A stretch of 64,000 nucleotides of DNA from Fasciola hepatica. Taxonomy: Eukaryota; Platyhelminthes; Trematoda; Plagiorchiida; Fasciolidae. The position numbers and the translations under genes were made by a program. Shown here piece by piece: positions 19,931 through 31,868 of this stretch; position 1 is the first letter of the stretch; every line of letters begins with the position of its first letter. Below the pieces are notes generated by a model, which made no database searches, was not told where the DNA came from, and saw only the letters and a program-made list of their open reading frames with translations. Location: the NCBI GenBank assembly GCA_948099385.1, contig CANUEZ040000193.1:74501-138500 (forward strand), in the 5' to 3' direction.

Positions 19931-20563
19931 AACTGTTGTCTGGGTCAAACCAACCAATCGTGCTGTAATAAAACCAATCAGCCAGAAGAGCCACTCATAA
20001 TTGAAAACTGGACGGAAACGTTATAGTCATCACTTATGAAAACGACCTAATAAACGGAGAGAGTTTGAAGGAAAAACGCCCTCATTAACTAACGAGCCAG
20101 GTCAGAACCGGTCAACTTTGTCGCATGTTTCTCGCGAGTCAAGAAATTTGTTAGACAATGGTGATTAACGTAGTTCAAGCACTCTACTTCGGACAAATAT
20201 TTCGTGGATGCAACTGCCAGTTGGACAGAATTGGGTTATTTTAACTAAAATGATTTTAGGGAACAATAAAGTTTCGCTTACACGCAAACTGTAACTTGGT
20301 ATTTTGAGTTGGTTTTGCTCATTTTACTGCACTTTTGGTACATTCAAGCGTTCAGTTGCCTTATGGCTGTAGATTCAACTTTACGACCTGCTATCGACAT
20401 TTGAGCAATCCACTTTACTTTCGTAGTCCTACCAGTGTGATATTTTTTTCATCCGTTAACTTCACTTTCACTTGTTAGCTCGCTCGTGAAATATAATTCT
20501 CGCACCTTTGCAGTGCTTTTTATTCTTCGTTTTTAGCCTTACTGAAAGAAAAAAATTGGATCT
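19931..20563. other. GID8: 5' flank of GID8
   Basis: This is AT-rich DNA with no recognised repeat. TTCTTCGTTTTTAG at 20523-20536 resembles a splice acceptor, so a 5' UTR exon boundary may lie at about 20537. A stop TGA lies in frame about 7 codons before the GID8 ATG. No promoter can be assigned by eye. Confidence 0.35.
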
Positions 20564-20953
20564 ATGTCTACACTACATCATACAGAGTCCGATGACGTAC
20601 GCAATTCGAAAATTAATAGCGTAAATACATCTGAAGTGCTTCCTGCTGGTGTCCCTCTGCATGCCTTTGGGTCGATTGAAAGTAATGATGGACTCAGCTT
20701 AACCCGTCAAGAAATCAATCGCCTTATATTGGAATATCTCGTAGTCGAGGGTTACAAAGATGCAGCTGAGAAATTTAGTCGTGAAACCGGTATTACAGAA
20801 CCGCTCACTGAGATGCGTATTTCCGGAGAAAGCTTGGTGGATCGAATGTGGATCCGTGAGGCGGTATTGAGGCGGAATATAGCGGAAGTGATAGAGAAGG
20901 TAAACTCCTTGTGGCCCGAGTTATTTGACAAGAACCCGTTCATTTATTTCCAG
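20564..20953 (+). CDS. GID8: GID8 exon 1 (LisH and start of CTLH)
   Basis: GID8 (Twa1) is a scaffold subunit of the CTLH/GID E3 ubiquitin ligase. This exon encodes 130 codons: an unconserved Ser/Asn-rich N-terminus (1-45), the LisH domain (about 46-76, INRLILEYLVVEGYKDAAEK), and the start of CTLH (IREAVLRRNIAEVIEKVNSL, then PELFDKNPFIYFQ). The animal protein has the same order (NRLIMNYLVTEG, then LNSLHPELLDTNRYLYFH-like). The ATG is the first after an in-frame stop. The exon ends at a codon boundary in a good donor, CAG|GTATGT. The N-terminus is about 20 residues longer than in vertebrates. Confidence 0.92.
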
Positions 20954-21735
20954 GTATGTGGTAGTTGGTTCTTTGTTGGTTAAATTTCTTATTGGCTTAA
21001 TTTACCGCAGTGATGCTTCTTAGTTGAGATACACTTGTTCCAGCTTTTTATTTAATTTTTGAGGATAAGTGCTGCGGAATGGGCGAACCCCAATAACCTC
21101 AATGACCCGCCGCACCATTAAGGATACCCGGTGATCACGAGCGTCAGACTTGGAGCAAACAACCATGTAAGGCGGGATTCGGTAGTGAGCCGTGCGACGG
21201 TGGATTGCTGTCTGCCACCAAGGTAGCTAGCGGGATGTGAATCCTCGTGGTAATAGATGCTGAAGCCACTCGACCGTTGTTCTTCACATGTGTGCATTAG
21301 AATGGACCATCCCATAACCAGGGTGATTCTTTGCACTATCAATAATCGGCACCTTCAGCCTTGGAATAGAAAGTCACTCAAGTGCTTTGTAAGCCAGGCG
21401 TGCCAACGAGTCGGGCGACAGTGGAGTGCTACCTACCGGCGAACACTGTGGCGAAATTTCCATTTCAGGTTAATCAGCTGTGATCATTGTGCTAAAGGAA
21501 AGAATACAACTTGAGACTAATCGTTCAGGTCTTGAATCTATTTGCATTTTGTTACAGATCCATCAGATAACTACACATGATTGAACAGTTTCAATAGTAG
21601 ATTTAAACTATTTATAGTTTGGTTCATCGTGCAGAAACAACGCTCATATCACCGTTGAAAATCCATATAAGCGATTTGCCTCCGTGGACTTTCATGAGTC
21701 CTTAGTAAAGGACATACCCCGTAGTCACAAGAATC

Positions 21736-22045
21736 TATAGGAGACGAAGGGTATACGACCCTCGAACGTATCTTCTGTTGAGTTTCTGGGTGAAGTACAA
21801 ACGGGCCCCCCTTGGTCGAATGAACAGCGAGGACTCGAGTCGGTAAACAGATGCGGTAACGTATTGTGTATATCGTGGCACCGAAATAGCACCGATATAA
21901 GCCGTACACGAAACGTAAACGAAGCGCAGCAGTGAACCGAGAGTGTACAGTCGGCGAAATCCGAAAGTCTGTCAAAGGCGAAGTCGACGGGAACTTTGTG
22001 CTTCTCAAGTTCAATAAAACGAATACAACCGAAGAAAAGCGGTGC
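21736..22045 (-). repeat. Solo LTR related to the CsRn1-type LTR
   Basis: It resembles 5314-5620 in the same orientation. TATAGGAGACGAAG matches the LTR edge TATAGAAGACG. The block TATATCGTGGCACCGAAA, the following CCGATA and ACCGA words, and GTCGACGG-AACTTT are shared. Identity is clearly lower than between the two LTRs of the young element. No internal gypsy region follows, so this is a solo LTR or an LTR fragment of an older relative. Its right edge is uncertain. Confidence 0.7.
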
Positions 22046-22081
22046 ATTCAAAATTGAGTATCAGAACAGATCATAGAGATA

Positions 22082-22500
22082 GTAATACGTTGCGACTCTC
22101 GAGAAACCTGCGCACTCAATCTCAGCTTGCCACTTTAGTCACTCCAGCCCGCTACGGAAAACCAGAAGGCAAAAGCCCGACTCGCCAAGAATGTGTCTTT
22201 CACAAAGATTACTATGCTGCATATAAAACGAAGATCTAACATTCCCGAACTCGGGCATCTAGTTAGGTTCAAGCCCTGTTGGGCCGATTAGGTGGATAAA
22301 ATGGTTTTCCGGTCGATTATTAATCCTTTGACCCAGTTTGCGTCCGACTGTAGATAAATGCTGGATCAGCGAAAAAGAGTTACGTCACAAGCGGTCCGAT
22401 AATTTATTGACTATTGGTTGTTAAATCCGGCCTGACACACTCGAGTTGGTTATTGGCTTGCCTACAAAAGTATTTTTTTCGTCTTAACATCCTTACAGAA
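22082..22500. repeat. Dispersed repeat X, copy 2
   Basis: Counterpart of 18643-19054. Both run from GAGAAACCxGCGCACTC through the TATAAAA word and CCGGCCTGA to a CTTAAC-TCC-TAACAG-like end. The copies differ throughout, so both are old. Confidence 0.7.
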
Positions 22501-23519
22501 AGGAAGTAAACATAAATATCTGGAAGATTTTCATTTTCTCGGAACAGTCGAGTTTACCACAAATCCACAAACGTCACGGAGAATCTTGTGACTTTGATTG
22601 AGGAACTAAATAGAATCTCAGTAGTCCAGGTTTTCAGGGTCGATATTACATGACAGGTCAGTCTTATTCATATTGGCTTATTTTTTTAAATACTATGCAG
22701 TTCTACTGTTTGTTTTTGTCCGGGAGTGAAATGGCTTGTATGCTTTCGTGTGGCGCGGCATTAGAGGAGATTTAAATTTTCTGTTCGCTATTCTGCCACA
22801 TCCGTTTGGGTATTCATAGTCGAGGACATTTGTGATCTAGAGTACCCTAATTGTTCGATGGTAATAATTACGGGTCATTCGAGAAAAAAATGTGTTGTCA
22901 TCAACACGTTGTTGTCGGTGGAAAAATTAAAATTAGGCGATGTTTCGGTTACCCTACTGTTTTTCGGGAAATCGGTCGTTTAAGGTCCATCGAAGAAACC
23001 GAAGACACGTGCCAGTGTTACGAAGAGTGGTAAAAATCCACACTAACCTAGAAGAACGAGAAGCGATGGTCTTTATCGGCGAAGGAGAATATAGGGGTAA
23101 TGACACCGTCTACTGACGGATTGATTCGTTTATCAAACAGCACGTCATCGCTTGTCCAGAATCGACGAAAAGATTGAAGCCAGCGAGCATACCGACGCAT
23201 TGCGGCCGCTACTGGTCCTGGCGCGACAGAACGAATGTGCTCTTATTCTCCTATAATTCTGTTCTATATGTAAGTAGATATCGGATATAGCCTGCAAAGC
23301 GATCCTGAGTGTATGAAAAAATTGGAAATTCAAAGAAACTGCTGCAGCTTATGGCTGCGTGGATTTCCTGGTCACGGGCACAGATGCTTCATTCCTGAAG
23401 TTGCGTGTTTCGGCCGGTAATGAGGAATCAGTGGCAGTGGAAACAAATGCAGGCTAACAGTAGCTGATCAAAGGTTTCGGGCAGTTTGCGGAGGCGGCAA
23501 GTCGCATGGTTTTCTGAGA
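22501..23519. other. Unassigned intronic stretch
   Basis: AT-rich DNA with short open frames only. I recognise no domain or repeat. Confidence 0.4.
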
Positions 23520-26380
23520 AATTCAGTTTCGGTTTCAGTTTATTTAAACACTGACCGCCGCACTTCTGGGCTCTGCTTTCGGCTGCTACCTTCCAGCATT
23601 GTCCATTAAGGAGCAAAAATAGAAGCACAAAGTGAAAAAGATCCAAAAAAAAGTAATAGGCGGAAATCACGAGGACAATCCCGAATGCAACTACGTCACC
23701 CAGCCATATCGCTCACTGTCTCCAACCATCTGCTAGTCGGGTCACGCGGACCCCAACCCGGAAGTCGAACACGTCCTACTTGGCCAAGTCCATTGGTTAT
23801 AGCCTTCATACCTTTTCGTCATGTCATGGACTGACCACCCTGACCTACCTTCCAATCACCACCTGCCTCAGAGAACAGCGTACGCCGGAGAAGTTTATCG
23901 GTGGGCATGCGTAACACATGTGCCAACCACCCTCACCTGTTTAGATTCAGTACTTGATCCAGAAACAGACAACTGGTTCCCAACAAGTTGCGCCGAACCT
24001 CAGCATTACTGATACGGTGTTCCCACCATAATTGGGCAATTCAGCGGAGACATCGATGCTCGAACACCGTCAGTCTTCGTCTGTCTCATCTTTACGGCCA
24101 TGTTCTTGAGCTGTATAAAAGAACTGACCTAACCGTTGCATTGTACACTCTACCCATAACAGACAGTTGGATGTCACGCCGGCGCCAGAGATGACAAGAT
24201 AGCCAAAAACAAACGCGCCTTCTGCATGCGTGATGACATCTCATTTGATATCAGGCCACGTGCTGGGATGTAACTACCCAGGTAAGAAAACTTATCTACT
24301 TCAGCTAGAACTTCCCACACCAGGACAAGATTTGGTGTCGAGCCAGCTCTGTCCTGAAGCAGCATTTTACACTTCAAAGGTCCGAAACTCATCCGAAACA
24401 TAATGGCACTTGTTTAGGCTATTTGAGAAGGCTTGCAACTTACCTGGATCTTCACTTGCGTATTCCAAATCAGACATTTTACTGCCAATCAAATTACAAA
24501 ATCGAAGAGGAAGGGTGAAAGAGGGCGACCCTGACGAACACCACTTTCCATTGTTAACTCGGGTGAAAGATCGCCGTAAGCACGAACTTGGCTTCGGCTG
24601 TTCGCGTACAGGCATTAGAAAAGAGTAGAAAACCCCTCTGGCATACCCTTCAGTGAGAGGCAGTGTCAGAGAACTGTGCTGTCGACTGAATCAAGCACCG
24701 CTTTCAGCTTAAGAAAACCAGATGATGGGCTTACGGAAGATGTGTTTGTGCTCTAAGGTTTGCCGAACAGTAAAGATGTGGTCGATACAACCCGGACCGG
24801 GTCTGAAACCGGCTTGATTTTCACGCGTATGCTGTATAATCGGTGGAGAATGAGCCTGGTGAGCAGCTTGAAGTGATACCTACCGAGCTAATTCCTTTGT
24901 GGTTTCCACAAGAGGACATATCGCTTATCTTGTAAATCAGCACAATCATAAATTCACACCATTTCCTAGGAATCTGCTCACATCCCAAATAATACGGAGG
25001 AGTTTTGTTAACTCCGAAACCAAATCTTCGCCTCCATCCTTGAAAAAAATGGAGACAACCCATCCGGTGCAGCGGCTTTGTATCTTTTCAAGTAACATAT
25101 CTCCCGCACAATTTTCATCTCTGATGATGGAATGATATCTGCATGTATCGGTTCACCGGTAGGTATACTCGGAAGGTCCAGTGTTGAAGTGCACCAACTG
25201 AATGGTCCCCTAAAGTGCTCCGCCGATTGATTCAGACTACGTCCCTGGAAATGAATCAGTGAACCTTCGGATTCCTTGAATAACTCATACCGGCTTTCCG
25301 TGGACCGATACCTCGGAAAAGGTTGTGAGTATTCCCAACAGAGGCAGCCTTTTCTATTTTCCCATATTTGGCAATCCACTACTGCTCGCGGTCATTTCCC
25401 AGGCTCCTAGTCAGTTGGCGTCTCAGGGATCTACGCACTTCATTGCATGTGGCATACGGGGGGAGAGATCTGCGAGCATTCCATCGTTTGTGCGGCCTAC
25501 TTGAACCTTAGTCCTGTGTGGCGTTAGACGCTGCATACTAGGTTTTATCGATCTGCAGCCGGCGTTCATCTGAGTCTTGCACATCCGGCTGCATCGACAG
25601 CGGGTACACAGCTCTGCTTGAAAAGTAGATCGTCGGCTGTCGTCTAGAAGAAACCACGCGGGGTGGATGGCATTTACTTTGGTGCGACGACGAACGAAAC
25701 GTAAACAGAAGCGAGCACGTATCAAGGCGTGATCAGTGTCCACAGGCGTAGAGCAAAATGAACGACAGTCTTCAAATGATCCACACCAACGGTGACCAAT
25801 CACAATATGGTCAGTCTGAGTCCGGCGTTGTGAAGACGTAGGAGGATGTCATGTCGTTTTGTGCGGCTTCTTATGGCAGAAGTTTGTACTTGCCAAAAAC
25901 AATCTGTGGTCGGAGCACAGCTGAATGTGAAGATCGCCGTTATCGGTACGATTGGCTGGGATAGCAAATTAGCCTCTAATATGCCTTTCGGAATGCCCCA
26001 GTTGGCCAACTTTGGCGTGAAATCCTCGGGAACGATCACCACGTCTGTTGAACGCACGGTTCACAGCAACTGAGGTAAATCCTGATAAAATTCTTTCTTG
26101 GTTTCAGAGGAAGTGCAGTCAAATGGGCACGTACACAGACACGACGAAGAAGTATTGGCACTTCAGTTTGTTGTCGTTGACACGAACAGAACCTTCATAC
26201 CGAACTGCACACGAAAGACTGCTGACTGGAATCCAGTTTAGCAGTGCAAGATGAGCTCTCGTGGTCAAAGCAATCCGAGCGCCGGACTGACCACGAGCAT
26301 TAGGAACCTGACCATGCGACACACGAAGAGTCAAGCTAGAAACTGAAGTTGTATCTGGGGCGCTTAGCATGATCTTTTAT
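23520..26380 (-). mobile_element. RTE-type LINE with endonuclease and RT, decayed
   Basis: This is the longest RTE copy. On the minus strand it starts with endonuclease pieces (RGQSGARIALTTRAHLALL and QYFFVVSVYVP, 26119-26340; VIVPEDFTPKLANWGIPKG, near 26030), then TPVDTDHALIRARF-like and RRTKVNAIHPA (25670-25740). The RT follows (RYKAAAPDGLSP, 25080-25120; LEYASEDPGKLQ, near 24460), then the C-terminal region (VLVWEVLAEVDKFSYLGSYIPARG, about 24240-24330). The tail has TTTCAG microsatellite sequence at 23520-23545. Several frameshifts make it non-coding. It lies antisense inside the GID8 intron. Confidence 0.85.
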
Positions 26381-27349
26381 GCTTGTTTCAGAGACAACAT
26401 ACGTCTATTTTAAAAATGTCGTATTTTAGAGAGGGCAGCCTGTTGCCTTATCTGACATAATATGTGAGCGGTAAAGACAGCCAAGTGAAATGAAGATATA
26501 GGCTTAAGGAGTGCGTTCGATTCATACCCAACTCCTGAATTACTTCTTTCTTCAGAGCCGTAATAACCCGTGTCGTTTTGCATCGATCTTAAATTAAGAG
26601 AGGAAAGATTGATAAGGCCCTTTACAGGGAAAATGCTGGAGGTTTCTGGGCGAGTTATACTTCGCAACTGCCCACACCACAGAAGGGGTTTTTCTTTGGG
26701 AACCCAAACCGGAGCCTTTAACTCAAAAGTCTGACCCACAGGGCAGTGGGGCATTAATCCAGCATAAGTGCGTGCCCGAAGAACCCTTGAAGGAACTTCT
26801 TCTGGTCTGTCACGTGAGAGCTGATTGTTGCAACCAATCTAGCTTGTGTTTGTCCGTGTTTTGTTATCGATCCGCTTTTCGGATTCAGTCCCTAGCTCCA
26901 TGCAAGCGGAACGTGGATGGGGCAGCATCCTTCGAGTCCGGGACTGCCCAGCTCAGGCGGGCGATAGCTGCCCAGTGAAGTGCGATGACTTCTCCCACCG
27001 TCGAGGGAAACCCCAGGTACTCCACTCCCACATCTATTTGGTAGAAGTTTTTAGACCGGTAAACTGTTTCTCCGTGTTTATTTGCTGGAGTGTCTTTTCC
27101 AGGGTCGTACTGATTAGAACCGGATTCCGAGACTGGACTTCGTCTAGCATCTACCCATTGACCTGTCAGGCATGATTGTATCTCCGGCTTAAGGAATTCA
27201 TTCTGCATAGCTCTTTGGATCATGGAAGCACGCAAGCCATCACACCACGTCAAGGTGCAGTCCTATTATGATGGTTGGAGATTTTAACTCAACGAAGGCT
27301 GGTTTTAGGTGGCCTATTTTTGTTGTATTTTTTCCTACGGCCGGCGTCT
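26381..27349. other. Unassigned intronic stretch
   Basis: Open frames of about 110-120 codons exist on both strands (26410-26754 minus, 26885-27253 minus), but their products show no recognised domain. The stretch lies where the integrase and 3' LTR of the following gypsy remnant should be, so it may be a replacement or a later insertion. Confidence 0.35.
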
Positions 27350-28943
27350 ACCCCAAACGCGTAAGTCAACGGCTTATGATCAGTGTAGACGATAAAGCTT
27401 CTACTTTCCAAAATGTGTTGAAAGTTTTTTATTTCAAGGTAGATCGCAAGCAATTAACAGCCTGAGGTGCTGTAACGAGTCTGTGGCGGTTGGAGTTTTT
27501 GAAAGAAAATGACAATGGATGCCTGACACCATTAACCATCTGTGGCAATTCGGAGCCAACGGCCGTTTGGGAGGCATCTTTCCGCAATGTGAGAATAGCG
27601 TTGTTATCATTGCTTAATTGTACGAGCGTGAGAACTTTTGACAACACTTGCTTGGTCGCTTGGAAAGCTAATTGAACTTCGGAATTCATTAAGAACTGGC
27701 GCAGCCTTTTTTTCATAAGTTCAGTAAGTAGCTGCAAGATCTCCAGACAGTGGTATGAATCGATAATATGGTAGTTGGTAGTGCCCAGGAGACGATGGAA
27801 ACTCTTGAACGATTGCGGTTCCGGTCATAGACAGTATTCACTTTGTTTTGGATGGGTCGGATGCCTTCACTGTCAACATACAGGCCATAGAACTCAACAG
27901 ATTTGGCGCCAAGATACATTTAGAGATTTCGACTGAGATGCCATAATTTTGGAAGCGTTGGAACACCTGGCGCGAATGCTCGCCATGTTGATTTCCATCC
28001 GTACTAGCAACGAGGACGTCGTCAATATAAACGAAAGCAAAATCCAGACCCCGAAAAACTTGGTCCATGACTCTAGAATGTTTGAACGGCGTTGCGCAAG
28101 AATTCGTACAATCCAAATGATGTCGTAATGGTGGTCTTCGGAACATCCTCAGACGCGACGGGAATATGGTAATGCACTCTTACCAAATCAAGTTAGCAGA
28201 AAACGCGTTTGTCACACAAACTGTTGGAGAAGTTGTGAATGTGTGGAATTGGGTAACGGTCGGGTACCGTGGCGTTGTTAAGGTTGCGGAAATCACCACA
28301 CAGGCGCCAGTCACCGCTGTGCTTTGGAACTATATGAACTGGGGAGACCTAAGGACTGCTTAATGGGCCAATCGTCCTCAAGTTTAGCATGTTATAATTC
28401 TGCTTTTGCTACAGATAGTCGCTCAGGCAATAATCGGCGGGGGCGTGGATATTGGTGGACCTTTGGTGGCAATGTAATGTTGGTGCGTGTGAGGGGGACG
28501 TTTGCGGTTGGGTGACTGCTGGAAAATTGTCCAAAATGGAGAAGAACGGAGAGCGTACTGTCATTGGACGTACTCCGAGAGAGTTGGTGGAGGTATCTAC
28601 GCCTTACGTTTTAAAAAACGTATTACTGTCCAGCAGAACACGATGTTTCACATCAACCGCAAGCGAAGGGGCAGAGGAGAAATCAACTCAGAGAATAGGG
28701 TAATTAACTTCGGCTATCCTGAAAATCCAAGGAAGCTGTTAGGGTAAACTCAAGTAAACCTCAGTAGCTTTTGACCGTATATCTTCATTGAAGATCTGTT
28801 GGCTGCTTGCAAAAGGAGAGTGGTAGGTCGCAGATTGTGTTAACCAGACGGTATGGGGGCAACACTGACTTGAACATCTGTGTCAACCAGAAACCGCATT
28901 CCAGTAGACTGATCAAAATTGTAGAAAGAGCGACCAGATTTAA

Positions 28944-28989
28944 AGTCAGTGGCGGCGGTCTGCATTACTGACTGTCTGTCTCGTTTCCC
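28944..28989 (-). promoter_or_regulatory. -1 frameshift signal in the older CsRn1-type copy
   Basis: On the minus strand gag reads TCG GGA AAC GAG..., which contains G GGA AAC in frame (28983-28989), followed soon by the gag stop TAA. The -1 frame opens into pol (GKRDRQS). After a 9 nt spacer, AGTCAGT can pair with ACTGACT over a 16 nt loop. The arrangement mirrors the one at 9862-9907. Confidence 0.72.
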
Positions 28990-29809
28990 GAAGCTGTTGC
29001 TTTGAAAGCACATGATGGCTGACAACGACAGCTTTCTCTCTCCAAGACGTCGGTGGTATCAACAAAACGATGGTCGAGACGAGGCAGAGTAATTACGACA
29101 TGATTTTGAGCGGGACATGGAATGTTGGCTATTGATGTACTGGAGAACAGCATTCATCTGGGAGGTTAGGTTGGCCATTTGTTCTTTTAGTTCCGAGATA
29201 CAATGGGGAACCGATGTCTGAGACGTCATAACGGCCAGCGCGTTTGTGTGGTCCACCTCCGGCATTCTGCCAGCGGTGACTGCTAGTTCCTCAATCAAAA
29301 CGCCTGGGTTGAAGGACGCAGAAATTTCCTTGGTCGACGGAGGAAGGTGTTTCAACCAGAGGTCGTAACAATAAATGCTTCGTTATCGTAGAAGGTAAGA
29401 AGGCTTCCGATCGCCGAGAGAAATATTTATGGACAGAGTTTCGGTGTGATTTCGATCAGAAAATTCTGTCTGATGGATAATTGTGTTCTTGATTTCATCG
29501 TAAGGATTGTTCGGCGGGGGTTCATAAATAAGATCACACTTCCTCCGCAACTTCGGCAGAAAAGGCCTTGAATAACAAGTACATCACAGAGTAACAACGC
29601 TCACGATTGATGTGAGGAAACGCCTATGTTTGTGCAAATCACGGGCTTGGATTTGAAATACAAAGCGAAGGTAGTTTCAAATTGACTGAAGCTTCGAGGG
29701 CGTTGTGGTTGATTTCAGTGCCATCAGAATTCATGTTGGATGGGGATGGTGTACAAAATATAGTAGCTGTGAACCATGAGTGGAATGCACAACACCCAGA
29801 AGCAGGAAC

Positions 29810-29823
29810 GCGAGCTCACCAAT
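29810..29823 (-). other. Primer-binding site of the older CsRn1-type copy
   Basis: Next to the inner edge of the LTR, the minus strand reads TTGGTGAGCTCGCG. Its first 11 bases, TTGGTGAGCYCG-like, agree with the site at 10858-10876. Confidence 0.55.
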
Positions 29824-30058
29824 TTGTAATGAAAAGGCAGATGTGGTGTCTCTGCAGTCGCGTTTATTCGAAATGTGAACAATCAAGCATGTACAGTCTG
29901 TACACAAAACGACCGTACGTGCGTGCGTTTGCGTCAGTAGCAGTTGACTACGGATCGATACGCGTACGAAGCAACCGAGCGTCGATGGTACAACAAAGAT
30001 GAGAAAAAAACCGAATCGGTAGGATACCCGAACCGAGGCAGTCATGCCTGACGTAACA
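29824..30058 (-). repeat. 5' LTR of the older CsRn1-type copy, about 235 bp
   Basis: Boundaries are inferred from TGTTACG at the outer end and ATTACA before the primer-binding site. No partner LTR is found in the window, so the length is an estimate. Confidence 0.5.
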
Positions 30059-30093
30059 ATCGATACGCGCTCTACATGTATGTTATGTTCCAC

Positions 30094-31025
30094 AAAGTTG
30101 CCCCATGTCCCCGCTTCCTTTCAAATGTGCCATAGAAGACGTTCCACGCAATGCTCTGTCTGGTGTTCCAAACGGTGCAGTTAAATTTCTCTCACGGAAC
30201 AGAGTTTTGACTTGAAATATGTCGATGATATTACTTTGCTGATTGATAATGCGCAAGCAATACAACATGCTTTGGAGCACTAGCTGATTGAGATGTCCAT
30301 ATATCAAATGCATTTTGGGCCTTCCAAGTACGAAGTGCTTTTACAAGACTGGCAGAAGCCTGCGCCTGCACCCACCGTTTGTAATGATCAGCTAGAGTGA
30401 GTTGACAACTTTCCGTAATTCAGGAGCTTGATACCAGCTAGAGGTGGTGTTACGGAAGAGATCAGTTCATGATTAGCAAGAGCTAGAACAGTCTTCGCAA
30501 ACCTGCGACACCTGTGGCGCCGCGGTGACATCTGGCTGTCTCTTAAGAGACGGGTGTACGTCGCCGCGGTTTGAAGTGTTTTACTCTACGGTTGCGAGAC
30601 CTAACCGCCTCGTGTTGAGGATGCTTGGCGTCTTTTTGTGTTCGACTATTGATGTCTGTGGAGTATTGCTCGCGTCTGGTTTGAATATCGAGTAAGTAAT
30701 GACGAGGTGCGCCGTTGTGTGTGAGGCATGGATAGCCGCCCTCTTAACGAAGTGATCTTTCTACACCACCTCCGGTGGCTTGGTCATGTTTTAAGAATAC
30801 CTGTCCATCGTCTACCTTTCCGTGCCCTATTTGCACGTGCTGGACAAGGCTAGAAGAAGCGACGCAGCGGTCAGGCTATGACATGGCGTTGAGGTGTGAA
30901 GAAGTTAGCACCAGCATTGGTTTTGATTAGTGCTTCCCACCTTCGGGGTTAGGGCCAAGGGACGAGGATTGTCGTTGGTCAGAGATGTTGAGAGACATGG
31001 CTGGGCTTGGAGTCAGTGTTGCGAA
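30094..31025 (+). mobile_element. 5'-truncated RTE copy, near-identical to 17381-18312
   Basis: The two segments align over about 930 bp without a single length change (constant offset of 12713). They share the same stop codons and frame breaks, for example after VDNF and in the LLYGCET block. Differences are few and cluster in the first 80 bp. Both end at the same 3' point (GGAGTCAGTG). This copy lacks everything upstream, as expected of a 5'-truncated retrocopy. Confidence 0.9.
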
Positions 31026-31235
31026 TGATCTACGGTGTCTGTTAGACACTCGTATTGCATAAATATATAAGTGTCATTCAAAGAAACAAGCTGGCAAAAA
31101 GTATAGTGAGGAGAAGCTGAGATACGGAACCATATATTTCCTATCGGCTGCTTATACTCTGTAGTACTTCCGCCTTCCCGTTGTTGAAGTTGTGTTGGTT
31201 CCGTTTGTTCCATGCTCGATTTCATGCCGGTCTCT

Positions 31236-31239
<4 letters not shown>

Positions 31240-31297
<58 letters not shown>
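31240..31297. repeat. (TA)n microsatellite
   Basis: About 29 TA units, ending where an inverted piece of the hammerhead repeat begins. Confidence 0.98.
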
Positions 31298-31299
<2 letters not shown>

Positions 31300-31432
31300 T
31301 AAGTAGTATGTAAACGTGTGGACAAAATTTTCCCGGAAGCACACGACCAGACGATTCAAATTAGATTCTAGTGAACATATAACATCGCAGTGTACAAGTA
31401 TGAAGACGAGTGGGCAGAGGAGTACCAGGTAC

Positions 31433-31475
31433 GCATACCTGATGAGCGGCAACAACCGCGAAACCGGTCGTGTAC
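31433..31475 (+). ncRNA. Hammerhead ribozyme motif, copy 1
   Basis: Core CTGATGA at 31439-31445. Stem II is GCGG/CCGC with the loop CAACAA (31446-31459). GAAA at 31460-31463. Stem III is the self-complementary ACCGGT (31463-31468). The cleavage triplet GTC falls at 31467-31469. Stem I pairs GCATAC (31433-31438) with GTGTAC (31470-31475) with one mismatch. All conserved core bases are present. The lack of a stem III loop suggests that it works, if at all, as a dimer, as known for the small hammerheads of Penelope-like elements and retrozymes. Confidence 0.85.
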
Positions 31476-31676
31476 TTCCGGGGAAATGTTTTCCACACGT
31501 TTACATACTACTCACTATCAATATGAGCGCTTGCACACGTAGCTTCGTTGTTCGTTGGGTTAGCAGTGACCCAGACACGAATAACTATGAGAAATCACAG
31601 TTGTGATTCATTTGTGGGCTCTTCGATGAAGAGTATCCATTCACACTCCAGACGATTCAAATTAGATTCTAGTGAA

Positions 31677-31780
<104 letters not shown>

Positions 31781-31825
31781 TGGTAGTCAGTAGTTTGTAA
31801 ACGTATTGACGAAATCTTCACGGAA

Positions 31826-31868
31826 GCACACGACTGGTTTCGTGATTGTCGCCGCTCATCGGATGTGC
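31826..31868 (-). ncRNA. Hammerhead ribozyme motif, copy 2, decayed
   Basis: On the minus strand, stem I GCACAT pairs fully with GTGTGC, so both strands have changed relative to copy 1 in a compatible way. The core reads CCGATGA (T to C in the second base), GAAAC is intact, stem II is weakened (GCGG with TCAC), and stem III reads ACCAGT. It is probably inactive but clearly homologous. Confidence 0.75.

Larger units (their letters stand above)
27350..30058 (-). mobile_element. CsRn1-type gypsy remnant (LTR, gag, protease, RT, RNase H)
   Basis: Minus strand order: LTR (29824-30058), primer-binding site, gag from an ATG at 29734, decayed CHCC finger (CRCQPSCAF near 29010), frameshift signal, protease (FLVDTDVQVSV, where the usual DTGA reads DTDV), RT with AFVYIDDVLVAST (near 28030) and KCILAPNLL, and RNase H-like sequence to about 27350 (LVTAPQAVNCLRSTLK). 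Integrase and the 3' LTR are missing. Many frame breaks show it is old. Its gag finger, PBS and frameshift site mark it as a relative of the element at 5310-11292. Confidence 0.82.
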
